Both the position numbers and the translations under genes were made by a program. A stretch of 60,111 nucleotides of DNA. Source: Pleurotus djamor (taxonomy: Eukaryota; Basidiomycota; Agaricomycetes; Agaricales; Pleurotaceae). The stretch lies in contig JAPEVF010000246.1 of assembly GCA_029747585.1 (NCBI GenBank), positions 1-60,111 on the forward strand. Direction: 5' to 3'. Within the stretch, counting starts at the first letter, position 1; every line of letters starts with the position of its first letter. This document shows, piece by piece, positions 1 to 10,381 of the stretch. The notes beneath the pieces were generated by a model, which had not been told where the DNA came from, ran no database searches, and worked only from the letters and a program-made list of their open reading frames with translations.

Positions 1-997
1 ACCGTCTTTTTCGTCATTCCAACGAGTGAGGCTGAGCCCCTGCTAGAAACCACCGCTCATACGTTGGCCGCGACTCTGGGGTTCTTGAGTCTATATCCAG
101 ACATTCAGGAAGATGTTCTCAAACAAATTTCCGATGTGGTAGGATATAACCGCGATCCAGTATGTACCTGATCACTCATGCTCACCATATCCACCCATTA
201 TCGCCTAATAACCCCGGTTTTTCGACATCTAGACAATATCGGATTACCCCAAACTAACCAAGGTAACCGCGGTGTTCTATGAATCCCTTCGAATGTTCCG
301 TGCGTATTTCCTCGTTCATATTTAGCCATTTACTCACAAGATGTATACAGCGTCGGGCCATCTGATGATTCGTGAAGCCAAAGAAGACACTGTGCTTACA
401 GTTCCTAATCCTGTCGGAATAGAAGGAAGCAAAGCGATCCCTATCGCCAAAGGAACACAGGTCAGATGAGGCGGTTTGGCGATCAGACGAGTAACTCACC
501 ACGATCAATTGACACAGGTTGTTATTGATATGGTTGGAGTTCGTAAGTTTGTTCTTCAACCTACTTCCGCCTCGACCTCCAATACTGAATCTCCTCCATA
601 GAACACAATCCTCGGTACTTCGACGAGCCCGAGAAGTTCAAGCCTTCCCGATGGGAAGGTGTGTCGAATGAATCGGAGAGCTTCACCGCTTTCAGTATCG
701 GTGAGTATTAACTACTCTCCACAGCGTCCTTTAAGTCACTCATTTCTGCAACGCCGTCGTCCGTTTCCAGGCCCACGGATGTGTATCGGCCGCAAGTTCG
801 CACTCACAGAGTCAATCTGCTGGTTGACATTGTTGCTCCGTGACTGGCGTGTCGAACCTCTGCTAAAAGACGGAGAGACGAAAGAGATGTGGCATGCAAG
901 GGTCATGGATGCGCATTTGGTGATTACACTTGGTGTTGCCGACGTCCCAGTCAAGCTGATTCGGAGGACCAATGATATTGTTCACCGTAGGCAATAG
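1..997 (+). CDS. Cytochrome P450, 3' part (copy 1 of a tandem pair)
   Basis: This is the C-terminal half of a P450 monooxygenase; the 5' part lies left of the window. The first coding exon reads ETTAHTLAATLGFLS, the end of helix I. Later short exons carry the ExxR motif (ESLR near 290), the PNPVGIEG segment, and a PERF-like stretch (FKPSRWEG near 640-658). The haem-binding motif F-x-x-G-x-R-x-C-x-G is split by an intron: FSIG ends near 702 and PRMCIGRKFA starts near 772. Both haem-ligand context and ExxR are intact, so this copy looks functional where visible. It is strongly similar, exon by exon, to the second P450 at 2253-4126, so the two arose by tandem duplication. The stop codon TAG at 995-997 is formed by a TA dinucleotide plus the first G of an inserted TIR element. 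The substrate cannot be told from sequence. Confidence 0.85.
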
Positions 998-1773
998 AGA
1001 GTTTGCGCCACAGCCACCGGGTGGCTTTTCGGCCTTGCGCACACCGGTGGCTGTAAACATTGGTAAATAACTAGGCGCCCGGTGTGCTGATCCCAATATC
1101 CCCCATCGCAATCGTAACCTACATCGATCCTACATGTACGACGGCGGATACGCCTCATCGAATCGTTTGTCAATACCCAGTGGGCCTAGAAGAGCTCAGT
1201 ATACAAAGATTCAGCATGTGGGTTGTCCCAAGACCGTCAAGCTGGTGCCGCGCTACGACTACGCATAGTTTGCGCATAGTAGTGAAAGGATGTTGGGAAA
1301 GGAGTTTAAAGAGGGGATTATGGTCTCGAGGAACTACATACCGATGGTCAGTGGCGTTTCGTGACTGTCGTGTGTCAATGACGCTGGCGTTGATCCACTC
1401 TTTGGCACAATGGTGGGTTTCGGGCTCAAAGTTTTGGTTTTGGGTGCGTAGGCCGGTTGGGTGGGCGAGATTGGGCTCTGTGTACCAATTTTTGGATGTT
1501 CTTCTTGCCGGTAAACGCTCGATTTTGGATCCTCGGGGATTTGTTTCAAATTTGGGTTAACTGGCTCTCCGACGTGTGTCCTTTCTGACAGTCAAAGCCC
1601 TAGATACCTTAGCATGTACCCTAGGAATGAGATGGAAATGATAGCAGGGGAATGTATTTGGGAATGCGCTTCGAAGATGTAGATTTGGACGAAACAAAGC
1701 CACCAACAGGCGCAAGCCAAAAACGGCCACCTGGTGGCTGACTAAGCCACCAGGTGGCACTGCGCAAACTCTC
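997..1773. mobile_element. 777-bp non-autonomous TIR element (MITE-like)
   Basis: The ends are inverted repeats. The left end reads GAGAGTTTGCGC followed by GCCACCGGGTGGC. The right end is GCCACCAGGTGGC followed by GCGCAAACTCTC. The outermost 12 bases match exactly. A TA dinucleotide flanks each side (995-996 and 1774-1775), as expected of a TA target-site duplication of the Tc1/mariner kind. Each end also contains nested GCCACC/GGTGGC palindromes, two of them at the right end. The one longer ORF inside (1084-1560, plus) has no transposase features, so the element would need a transposase supplied elsewhere. Superfamily assignment is inference from the TA duplication only. Confidence 0.7.
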
Positions 1774-1775
1774 TA

Positions 1776-2252
1776 ATGACACCTAACGCACGATCATCTC
1801 ATGCGATAAATCCTCGTATGATGTTTCTAGGGCTAGTCTCTTACGAGTAGATCACGAGTAGATTGCGCTTGGTTTGAACATTTGTAAAAGAGTACATTTC
1901 ATTTGTGCTGCTCGACATGAGCCTGGCGCTTATGAGTATTCGGCGCCTTGGCGCTTAAGAAGCTTAAGCACACTTGCTAGACTCACCCCACAAGTGACCC
2001 TTCCTACTTGTCCCACCACTTATGACCACTTATGAGCATTCCGTCGTACGAATATTGATATGAGTTCTGCAGTGTGAGGGAACTCTTTTCCTCCTGTGAT
2101 CTCTCAGCCCACCCTCAATATCAATCTTCGAGTTCGTTGATGGAATTCGGAGAAGTGGCACGACTCGCAGCTTCTCAACTTCAACTTCTTCGTTCGGACG
2201 TTTCAGGTATTAGCTTAAATGAAAGATGGGCAAAGGCTCTCCACCTTGAACC
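1776..2252 (+). promoter_or_regulatory. Intergenic region upstream of P450 copy 2
   Basis: This non-coding stretch lies between the TIR element and the ATG of the second P450, so it should hold that gene's promoter and 5' UTR. Short self-complementary words occur near 1925-1970 (GGCGCC-centred, and AAGCTTAAGC). No defined binding site can be assigned. Confidence 0.35.
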
Positions 2253-4126
2253 ATGGCCGTCGATGTCACCGCTCTGAGGGTTATTTTCGCTGCATCGTCT
2301 ATTTTCGTGGTCTCTCGACTCTTCAAGGTGACTCGAGGTTTGAAGGTTGGAAATGTGAATCACTTGGTTATGAATATCAAGTTAACACTGCCTCGTAGGC
2401 CGTAGGCTACCATCCTGGGAGACGTGTGCCATTTTGGCCGCTTTTCCTGCCGGGGGCCATCGACATGGTGGAATGTTGGGCCCAAGTATCATTGGCTGTA
2501 TAGATTCAGTGGTTCGTGGCCCATTTTCGTTCCACTTTTCTTGGATGCTGAAGTTGCAGCATCTATGTTTACACGTCTAGCTTACTCCAAGGATGAGACG
2601 TTCTCGATTGTCCCATGGCTCTTCGGGCCACCTGGGTTCTATACCTCTAGTCTTGACGTTGCTCGCCAGGTCATTGGCGGTAGTCACAAGTCTGACTTCA
2701 TCAAGGCTGAGCACGCCAGTCAAAGTCTTTTGTGCAAATTTAGCCTGTATTTTCAAAGGCATGGCGCTGATAGATACTCTTTTTAGGCTATGGGGAATGA
2801 ATCTCGCCGCTGCGGATGGTGAAACATGGAGAAAGCACAGACGGGTGATGGGCCCAGCATTCAACAACAGTTTGTACGCTTTCCAACTTGCTTCTATCCT
2901 GAGACTGAAATCCCGACGTCTGACACGATATTGATTGTAGATACAATCTCGTTTGGGAACATACTCTAAGCACATACAGAGACATGATGCGTACGGAAGG
3001 CTGGGACAATAAGGACGCGGTTGAAGTCCCTGTGGTACAGAAGCTCACTTTCGAACTTGCCCTCATGGTACTCGGGCATTGTGCTTTTGGGTTCCCCTTT
3101 GACTGGTCTTCTCCGACTCGGCTTCCTGATGGCAGTATGTCCGTCCAGGAAGCTCTTCGTATCGTTGCCGACACGAATCTGTTCGCTATCATCGCGCCCA
3201 AATGGGCCTGGAAGCTCCCTTTTAAATGGTATCAAACCCTCGCTGACATGAGCACGGTACTGGCTCTGATGAGTTCTAACGTTTCTTTTCCAGGATCCAG
3301 GACGCTCGCATAGCGCATGGACAGCTCACCCATTTCATGCAGGAGAAAATAGATGAGCGCAGGAAGGCGCTTTCTTCTAAGGTAAACGGTGCTCTTGGAC
3401 GTGATGCGTTCAGCATGCTCGTCGCCGCCAATGAATATGAAGACCAGAAATTGCGATTGAGTGATGACGAGTTGATTGGGAATGTGTTCGTCATACTGCT
3501 CGCTGGACATGGTACATATCTTCACGTTTGCTTCCCGTGTCCAACGAGTGACGCCGACCGGTCTGCCTTCCCACTAGAAACCACCGCTCATACGCTGGCT
3601 GCGACTTTGGGGCTCTTAAGTATTCATCCAGACATTCAGGAAGACGTCGTCAAACAAATCGCCGATGTGGTGGGATGCAAGCGTGACCCGGTGCATATTT
3701 ATCGGGACTCACAATCATACACATGCCTACTAAATCCTCGTCATCTAGACCCTAGAAGATTACCCCAAGCTCACCAAGGTAACCGCAGTGTTCTATGAAT
3801 CCCTTCGAATGTTCCGTGCGTGTGGACTCGCTGGAAAATAACATCTCACTCAGAGGCTCACAGCGTCCGGTCATCTGATGATCCGCGAAGCGAAAGAAGA
3901 CACTGTACTCACTGTACCGAATCCTGTCGGATTGGAGGGAAGCAAGAAAATCCCTATTGTCAAAGGCACGCAGGTTAGCTGAGACGGATTCATGATGGCG
4001 AATAACTCACCTCAATCGCTTTGATGTACCTAGGTTATTGTTGATATGGTTGGAGTTCGTAAGCTTGCTTTATATCTCGATCCACGGCTTCTTCAATACT
4101 GACACTGTGCAAAAGAATACAACCCT
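2253..4126 (+). pseudogene. Cytochrome P450, copy 2, cut before the haem exon
   Basis: The start is the ATG at 2253 (MAVDVTALRVIF), giving an N-terminal hydrophobic anchor. Exons then carry the WRKHRRVMGPAFN helix-C segment (near 2830-2870), the EVPVVQKLTFELALMVLG region, helix I with AGH-ETTAH split by an intron (near 3510-3590), the ExxR motif (ESLR near 3805), and VIVDMVGV near 4040. Homology to copy 1 continues into the next exon only to about 4126 (EYNP). There the sequence switches to an AT-rich insert. The exons encoding the PERF region and the cysteine haem-ligand motif are absent, so the product could not bind haem as written. The gene is therefore a 3'-truncated paralogue of the P450 at 1-997. 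The break may be biological or an assembly join. Confidence 0.8.
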
Positions 4127-4679
4127 ATCCTTATTTATTTTTATTTATTTTTGCCTTTTTTTCTCTCAATAAATTNAATTAACAAAAAGAAGAGAGAAAA
4201 AAGAAAAACNAAAAAAAAAAAAGTAAATGCAAAGCATTTACAACTTAGGCAAAGCCAATAATTATNAAAATGATAGAATAACTTTGAATTCGTATATTCT
4301 ATAAACAAATTTATTAAATCTAGTATTAGTTTAGATTAAAAATGAACTAGATTAAAGTTTCGACTGTACATTAAGCACCATTTCAGGCACCCATTAGTGA
4401 CCCAGTCTGTCGCGACCCTCTAGATAGCCGACGATCTCTTATTATTAAGCTAACTTAAAATACTTTGATCGTTTTCACTAATATTGCCAACTAAAATTGA
4501 TTTGCTATATTTTTTATTATATATAAAAATAAAAAGGCAAATAAACGTAGTCAATATCTTTGTCAAGATATTCCACTTTATAATCTATTTCCTTCTAGAA
4601 GTTGCATAGAATTATTTTCTAATTTTTTTGTTTTTTTCTCTCATAAATTATTACAAAAAGAAGAGAGAAAAACATTAGC
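4127..4679. other. AT-rich insert resembling mitochondrial DNA (NUMT)
   Basis: This block of about 550 bases is far richer in A+T than anything around it. It contains hairpin units typical of fungal mitochondrial intergenic DNA: GGCTTTGCC and GTAAATGCTTTGCATTTAC lie side by side near 4225-4255 (as read on the minus strand). A TTTTTTTCTCTC...GAGAGAAAAA palindrome occurs near both ends (4157-4206 and 4630-4675). On the minus strand, CGACAGACTGGG and, about 50 bases on, TACAGTCG (4350-4430) can pair as GACTG with CAGTC, like the P7 pairing of a group I intron. No ORF is present. It sits exactly where a P450 gene and a DUF6593-like gene are both cut. Mitochondrial origin is an inference from composition and hairpins; an unrelated AT-rich transposon remnant is the alternative. 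Confidence 0.5.
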
Positions 4680-4680
4680 T

Positions 4681-5028
4681 TCACGTTCTCACAGGAAAGA
4701 CGGATGTACCGACGCACAGCCTATTGGTCTCATACTTCACGAAGTCTGACGCTTTCATCCACTCTCCCAGATCCGTCCCCTTTTCTGAGCTCTGCAGAAA
4801 GCGTACTTTGGGTTCACGGCTAGTAAGTCGCTCAATTTCCGCGACGGTCGTCAGATTGCCAGTATTGACATCGAATCTGTTGATCTTGGTGATGGTGGGG
4901 TGCCAGAAACGAGTGACAACTTCGAAATAGTATTGGTCGTCTTCCACGGCGATGGTGGTGTTACGCAAGCTGTTGGTGGCGAACTCCATCTTGTGAGGAG
5001 GGTCGGGTTTCTTGACGCCGCGGGACAT
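4681..5028 (-). pseudogene. DUF6593-like small protein, 3' end lost
   Basis: The minus-strand reading frame from the ATG at 5028 gives about 115 residues. It contains the pattern MEFATNSLRNTTIAV, DDQYYFEVVTRF and TITKINRFDVNTG, which resembles the agaricomycete DUF6593 family of small proteins of unknown function. The open frame extends upstream to an ATG at 5310, but that segment does not look like the family, so the inner start is preferred. The frame stops within a few codons of the AT-rich insert. The last codons (GTGAGA after VFP) look like a splice donor, so the gene probably ran on into a further exon that is now missing. Family assignment is by eye and moderate. Confidence 0.45.
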
Positions 5029-6377
5029 GGTACCGTATTGAGAGGGTCGAAGACGAGACGGATGTGATGAGGATGAGTTGATTAGGGAAAGAGGTTCAGG
5101 GAACGGTTTGCGGGCGAGCACAGTCACGTCGCTTTTAAGTAACACGCCAGAGACAGATACGCCAACGGCAAGAACGGCGCCCGTACAATGTTCCAAGGGG
5201 AAGATTGCCCATGTCAGTGATATGGGAATGCTGTTCCCACTGTTATCCACGGGTACCACAGAGCGTGGGCTGAAGATAGCTACGGATGGTGGACGGTATC
5301 TCCGGCACATACGGACTCATTGATGACCGGGCTCGGTGACTGAATGGTGTACAGAGAACGAGCGGATATTATTAGATTGGAGACAGGGCATGAAACCTAA
5401 GGCCTGACTTACAGGTCATGCATGGCAAAGTCAACATCGTAAAAGCATCTTTAAGAAAGCGAAGATGGAAGTTCCATGTTATAAGTCATAAGTCTTCATC
5501 CAGGAATCAGGAGTGTTGTCCAAACACATCATAGTGCACTTCGAATGTCCATGACCAGAGCAACAGACTTGAGGGCGGCAAGTACAGAGAGCCCACGACT
5601 CGGGGTTGTGGCAGGGCGGGAAGTTGGATTCTATGTAGGAGTAGAATAGGTGTAGAATTATTTGTGTGCGCAGGGCAACCGGAACCTGGGGTGGAGAAAG
5701 CGTGGAGGTGAGCGACAATGCAGATTGGGTTGGAGCGGCCGCTTTAGACAGCTTTTGTGCGGTACCGGACATCTTATGTCCCATATTATTCCACGTTAGT
5801 GTGCTTGAAGGAGCGGGGCATTACTAGTGAGAAGACGTGTTTGTTCCAACGTTCAAGTTTGAACTCACCCGAGTCTTGGGTAGAAGTTTAGGGAAGATGG
5901 GCCTTGTATCATCCATTATGCATATGTCTTAAGTAGCACGGAGCACTTCGATGCATGCCGTTAGGAAGGCATGTTCATTGGTATTTGCATTGGTGATGTT
6001 ACAAGCTGAGAAACCAGAAAAACGAACACGGGTGATCTTATCTTATCTTATTGTTTGCTCTTGAGGAGCTTATCTTATCTCACCTTCTTTCGCTTTATCT
6101 ATGGAAGCTTCAAAAGTATCGACCGAAGCTTTTCATCCAGTTTGGATCTCCACCATTTCTTCTTTCACCACAGCCAAGTCTTCTGGAGCCTCAAAATCCG
6201 AACAATCGGCTACCAAAGCTCATGAGGTCGAGTTACTTGTGGCATAGAGACGTGGGCACACACATGTCTTCGACGAGCAGGATTTGTCAGATTGCGTGAT
6301 CTTTGCTTTGGAATGGCGCATTGACATATACATTGTCGATTCTCCCCGACAAGCTCACCACTCTCACCTTCATCCAA
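5029..6377. other. Intergenic region, mostly unassigned
   Basis: The stretch lies between the DUF6593-like gene (minus) and the dioxygenase (plus), so it should contain both divergent promoters. It carries repeated TTATCTTATCT words near 6038-6075, about 300 bases upstream of the dioxygenase ATG. One minus-strand ORF at 5479-5784 is listed separately. Nothing else is recognisable. Confidence 0.4.
5479..5784 (-). CDS. Possible small Cys-containing protein, unknown
   Basis: This is an uninterrupted 101-residue frame on the minus strand. An alternative start at the second methionine would give MSGTAQKLSKAAAP. The second half is Cys-rich (CHNPESWALCTCRPQVCC). No family is recognised, there is no signal peptide, and the frame could be fortuitous. 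It lies upstream of, and on the same strand as, the truncated DUF6593-like gene, so it could also be part of that locus. Confidence 0.2.
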   Translation of the reverse strand: MGHKMSGTAQKLSKAAAPTQSALSLTSTLSPPQVPVALRTQIILHLFYSYIESNFPPCHNPESWALCTCRPQVCCSGHGHSKCTMMCLDNTPDSWMKTYDL

Positions 6378-7796
6378 ATGGCTGCAAACTTCACTAGTGT
6401 CCCAATACTCGACTGGTCACTGGCGACCAACCCTACAACCAAGGACAAATTCATCCTCCAACTGCGACATGCGGTCGTAAATGTTGGCTTCCTGTACCTA
6501 GCAAACTCTTCAATCTCCAAAGATACCATCGACGCGGTCATGTCTTACATTCCTCAACTATTCGCGCTGCCACAGGACGCGAAAGACAAGATTCGCATGG
6601 CCAATTCGGAGCACTTCCTTGGATATTCCCGGCTTGGTGCGGAGCTGACCAAAGGGAAGACAGATATCCGAGAACAATTTGACTTCGCTACTCCTCACGT
6701 CTCGAGATGGAAAGCTGGTGATCCTGATCACTACAGACTCTGGGGACCCTCTCAGGTATGATCACAACTTGGCGATTTACCACTCCACCTGATCACAAGT
6801 CGGCAGTGGCCAGATGAAGATCTTATCCCGGGGTTCAAGGTGGCTATGGAGAAGTATCTACTAGATGTTCAAGAACTTAGCTATGCCTTTTCTCGGCTAT
6901 TGAGCGAGGCCCTTGGATTGCCTTCCGACGGCTTGTTCAAATTCTTCGATCGCCCCGAACTCATGCAACATCGTGGAAAGGTCGTAAAGTATCCTACTAT
7001 GGATCCATCTTCGTTGTCAGATCAAGGGGTCGGCCCACACTACGACGCTGGCTTCATAACTATTGTACGCTGCCGCATACACATCTTCCGCTCAGTATTC
7101 TTACCGTCGCTGGCCAGCTACTTCAAGCTTCGCCACATGAGGGTCTCCAGGTCCAGAACTTGGCGGGTGAATGGATCGATGCTCCTCCCATCCCCGGAAC
7201 GTTCATCATAAACTTTGGAAAAGGTCAGAATTAATTCAAAGCTTCGTACCTGGTCTCCGTCTAAATTCGGTTCTCCGTGCTAGCTTTGGAATTCGTGACC
7301 CGAGGGCTCGCTCGTGCGACCTCACACAGGGTTCTTTCTCCCAAAGGCCAATCGCCTCGATACTCTGTGCCTTTCTTCCAAAATATCAGCCTCGATGCAC
7401 GCCTTGCGGACAGTGTTCTTGATTGTGCGTTGGTTTCTTGTTACCCATTCCTTCCTTTCGCCGATGAGTTCTACAGTCTCCCCAGAAGTACTTGCCTTGC
7501 GCGAATTGCGCGGCGATCTCTCAAGCACTGACTGTAAGTTCAACGTTCTTGCCTTTCGAAGAAGCACTTATGCTTACGCAACTCTAGCGGTGAACTTCAC
7601 AGAGTTCGATCGTGAACCATCTGGACAAGTTAACCTCATTGGCCGTGTAAAGTATGTCCTCCATTGAAGGAGTACCATGATCGTTGTCTAATGACCTCGT
7701 CTCAGGAGCCATCCAGACGTTGCTCAACGTCACTACCCTGACCTGTTCAAGCAGGTCTTTCCTGAAGGTCTACCAGCCCAAGGATTTGCTTATTGA
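6378..7796 (+). CDS. 2-oxoglutarate/Fe(II)-dependent dioxygenase (isopenicillin-N-synthase-like fold)
   Basis: The start is ATG 6378 (MAANFTSVPILDWSLA), a typical N-terminal DIOX_N opening. Exons 1 and 2 run 6378-6755 and 6807-7064; exon 3 begins at 7118, and further short exons reach the stop at 7794-7796. The Fe(II) facial triad is visible: HYD in GPHYDAGFITI (about 7036-7055) and the distal histidine in ATSHRV (about 7320). The 2OG-binding Arg-x-Ser follows in PRYSVPFF. The end (YPDLFKQVFPEG) is typical of fungal members. The family oxidises small molecules such as flavonoids, gibberellins or beta-lactam precursors, so the protein probably hydroxylates or desaturates a small metabolite. 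Position among P450s and a glycosyltransferase fits a tailoring or detoxification role, which is inference. All key residues are present. Confidence 0.88.
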
Positions 7797-7975
7797 CAGC
7801 GTACTTGCTTTCTAAATTGTATTATTGGATTCTCTGGTTTGTATGATTTGTATTAACACAATTGCCATCTCGTGAAGTTCTTCATCAATTCCTGGGCGTA
7901 ACATCAAACACCGGCGAGGGGTGGATGGCTCGCCACGGCGAACTGATCAGATGCGTACCGTGCCCCGGACGAAGT

Positions 7976-9053
7976 TCACTGGAGGGGGATCGATAGAATG
8001 AGTTGTTCAGCTGACTTGCTGCGAGGCTTGATAGTACATTTGAACGGGAGTGCATGACTGTAAACTATAAGCCCTTCGCGGGGGTGTACAACGGCTGCGA
8101 CGTACCAAATCATCGCGGAATGATACTTCCCATCCGGTTCGATGATATTTCCAGCTGGGTCTTTGGCCTTAGTAATGTTAAAGGTGGTCAAGATCGAAGC
8201 GGCGGCGATCCAGAGGGTTGAGGTAGCAATATGGCGGCCAGGACATATCCTATGATGTGTTCAAGTCGGACGACACGAGGCGAAGGAGACCTAGACACCG
8301 CCGTACCTTCGACCAAATCCAAATATAACAGTTGGATCTCTGATGTCCGGGTTCAATCGCCCTTCTGGGGTGAGCCAGCGATCAGGCTTGAATGAAAAGG
8401 GTTCGGGATACATTGTTTCGTCATGGAGAATGGCCCTGGTTTGAGGGTTGAGCTGCATTGGTGCCGGTGGGTATATATCCAGGCATCACTTACCAGGCAT
8501 TTCCAACAACCATAGAATTGGCTGGAATTCGATATCCTCGGTATACATCATCCTCGGTTACTAAATGTGGGATAGCTGGAGTGGTATTGGAATAAAACTG
8601 GAGTGAGAGGGATGGGGATGATGGGACCCACCGATGGGCGTGACAGGTTCCCATCTCACCACGAGTGAGCACGGTATAGCTTGTGGTGCCCGCAAGAACA
8701 TACCTAAGGACTTCTTTCACGATAGCTGAGATATAGGGCAAGCTTGCTTCATCGTCGAATTCAGGTAAACGTCCACCCAGGACTTCGTCCAATTCTTTCT
8801 GAGCGTTGATTTGAACTTCATGATGGCGCAGCATAGCCAGGAAGAATGTGTTCAGAGCACTGACGGTCGTGTCAGAGCCAGCTATAGTGGGTGAGTCAGG
8901 ACGGGGCTAAAAGCGGGACAGACGATGAAACTGACCGGCGTAAAAATTGGCGATTGTTTCACGGATAATTTGTTCTTGATATTCAATGTCCTTGGTAGGA
9001 TCAACGTTGTCCAAGCACTGTGTGGCTACGGACGGTTTCGCTGTACCCTTCGC
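7976..9053 (-). CDS. Cytochrome P450, 3' part only
   Basis: Read on the minus strand, the exons give: the segment ending in ETIANFYA; helix I AGSDTTVSALNTFF (about 8880-8820); ExxR as KEVLR (about 8705); a short exon WEPVTPIG; IPHLVTEDDVYRGYRIP; the PERF-like SFKPDRWLTPEG; and the haem motif FGFGRR|ICPGRH split by an intron near 8250-8300. This order and spacing match the large basidiomycete P450 group annotated as O-methylsterigmatocystin-oxidoreductase-like. Helix I through the C-terminus are intact. The N-terminal half (membrane anchor, helices A-H) is absent: upstream of the splice acceptor at about 9054 the sequence runs into an N-rich junction and then a GT8 gene. The gene is broken or mis-assembled at its 5' end. 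Confidence 0.82.
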
Positions 9054-9107
9054 CTGTAAACGCAGTTATCAGGACGTGGAAGGACCAGCTCAGGAGGAGG
9101 TCCAAAA

Positions 9108-9172
9108 TANCAGNTTGATTTTGACNGNNNCNANCGTNTCTCNTNNTCACTCCANANCGNCTNNNGAATAAC
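9108..9172. other. N-rich junction between two truncated genes
   Basis: About 20 ambiguous bases occur in 65 positions. On the left lies the 5' edge of a P450 fragment, on the right the 3' edge of a GT8 gene, both on the minus strand and both incomplete. This looks like a low-quality or collapsed assembly join rather than real contiguous sequence. Confidence 0.7.
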
Positions 9173-10153
9173 ACGTAGTGTCTTCAGCGCGTTGTAATAC
9201 CAATTCAATGGCTTCCATTTTCCCTTGAAGTACGCTGCAAGGAGGTCTTGATCGGGAAACGAAAACGTCGGTACATCGGGGGAAGTGGCGAGGTAATGGG
9301 ATAGCCCTTGAGATATTTCGGGCGACGGGTTTAGCACCACAAGACCGGAATTAAGGAGCCCGTGTGGACGGGGCGAATCAGCCGTGATCTCTGGCGGCGG
9401 TGAAGTAGGACTCTTCACGGGAGTAAAGCCACAATTCTCCGGGATCCTGTCGAGTTGGAGATATGTCAGACTCTCATCGGATTTCACGGCATGATTGAGG
9501 TTGAAAGGAGATTTTTTATGCCGGTGAAAGGGTGAATTACGCACCAATCTTTTGGATAGTGCGCGAATTTGCGAGGATTGCATGCGCAGGCGTGCCCGGC
9601 TGCAATCCAGCCAGAGGGGATGTCAAGTGTCATGAGTTCGTCCATGTTTCGCTTGATGATCATGTCAGAATCCAGCAGGACAACACGCTTTTGTGTTAAT
9701 AGTTTCAACACAGCACGCAAAGCAAAGAAAAAAAATGTCAATCAAAGCGCGTGCAGCACACGAAGAAACCACGAAGTATCTTCACCTCGTAATCAAATAG
9801 ATCGAATGCCCTGATAGATGAACAGGGAAAATTCATTCATTTCGTCAGATCATTTATCGTATTCTCTATCGCGGGTAGACTGCGTACCTTAGTTTCGTCC
9901 AGGTATCTGCAAACCTGATGTCTACTTTGTTCGCAGTAGCATCTCCGCTGGGTTGGAGATAGTCGATCTGAGTCAGAACAAGTCCACGGCGAGATAATAA
10001 TGACCGTGTCTCTGAGGGGACATCTGGAGTGACCATAACCACCAGCGGGTACTGCGACTTGACATCGTCGAGGCATTGTTTTAGCACGAGTATGCCGGCG
10101 ATGTAGACTGCGTCGCGAGGTGTCAAGAGGGAAGCCCAAGCACCTTTGACCAT
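9173..10153 (-). CDS. GT8-family glycosyltransferase (glycogenin/galactinol-synthase-like), 3' end missing
   Basis: The start is ATG 10153 (MVKGAWASLLTPRDAVYIAGILVL), the usual GT8 N-terminus with a YIAG-type strand. It is followed by YPLVVMVTPDV, ADTWTKLR and, after an intron, AFDLFDYE. The next exon carries the metal-binding DxD motif as VVLLDSDMIIKRN (about 9675), then IAAGHACACNP. A further exon carries the conserved NSGLVVLNPS and PDQDLLAAYFKGKW (about 9340-9210). The gene stops in the N-rich junction shortly after WYYNALKTLRV, so the last conserved His-containing segment is missing. GT8 enzymes transfer a hexose from a nucleotide sugar to glycogenin, inositol or a lipid; the acceptor here is unknown. 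At least three introns are visible. Confidence 0.8.
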
Positions 10154-10381
10154 GGTTGGGTCGAGTTCAGGAGATTCATCTAGGAGGAGAAGACATTATA
10201 TACCAGTTCGAAGGTGGGTCTATCGATTACAGCAAGTACGTACATCCGCGTCCGAGAACATGGGAAGGTGAGATAAAGGCCAAACGGAGACACCGTTGCC
10301 GACATCATTATGTTTAGTATGGGAGAAAGAGCACACGTTGATGGATGCGTGACCCATCGATATTGTATGGAGACACGGGAA

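Noticed and set aside
1084..1560. 158-residue plus-strand ORF inside the TIR element as a transposase
   Set aside because: It has no DDE/D signature or helix-turn-helix and its composition is unlike a protein; it is most likely a chance frame.
5028..5310. Hydrophobic stretch (SLTWAIFPLEHCTGAVLAVGV) upstream of the DUF6593-like start, faintly like succinate dehydrogenase cytochrome b subunit
   Set aside because: The likeness is a few residues only, the required histidine and second helix are absent, and the stretch probably is promoter or 5' UTR of the small gene.
9026..9583. Fusion of glycosyltransferase and P450 in one open frame
   Set aside because: The frame crosses an N-rich seam and reads the P450 part in the wrong phase and through its intron; it is not a real fusion protein.
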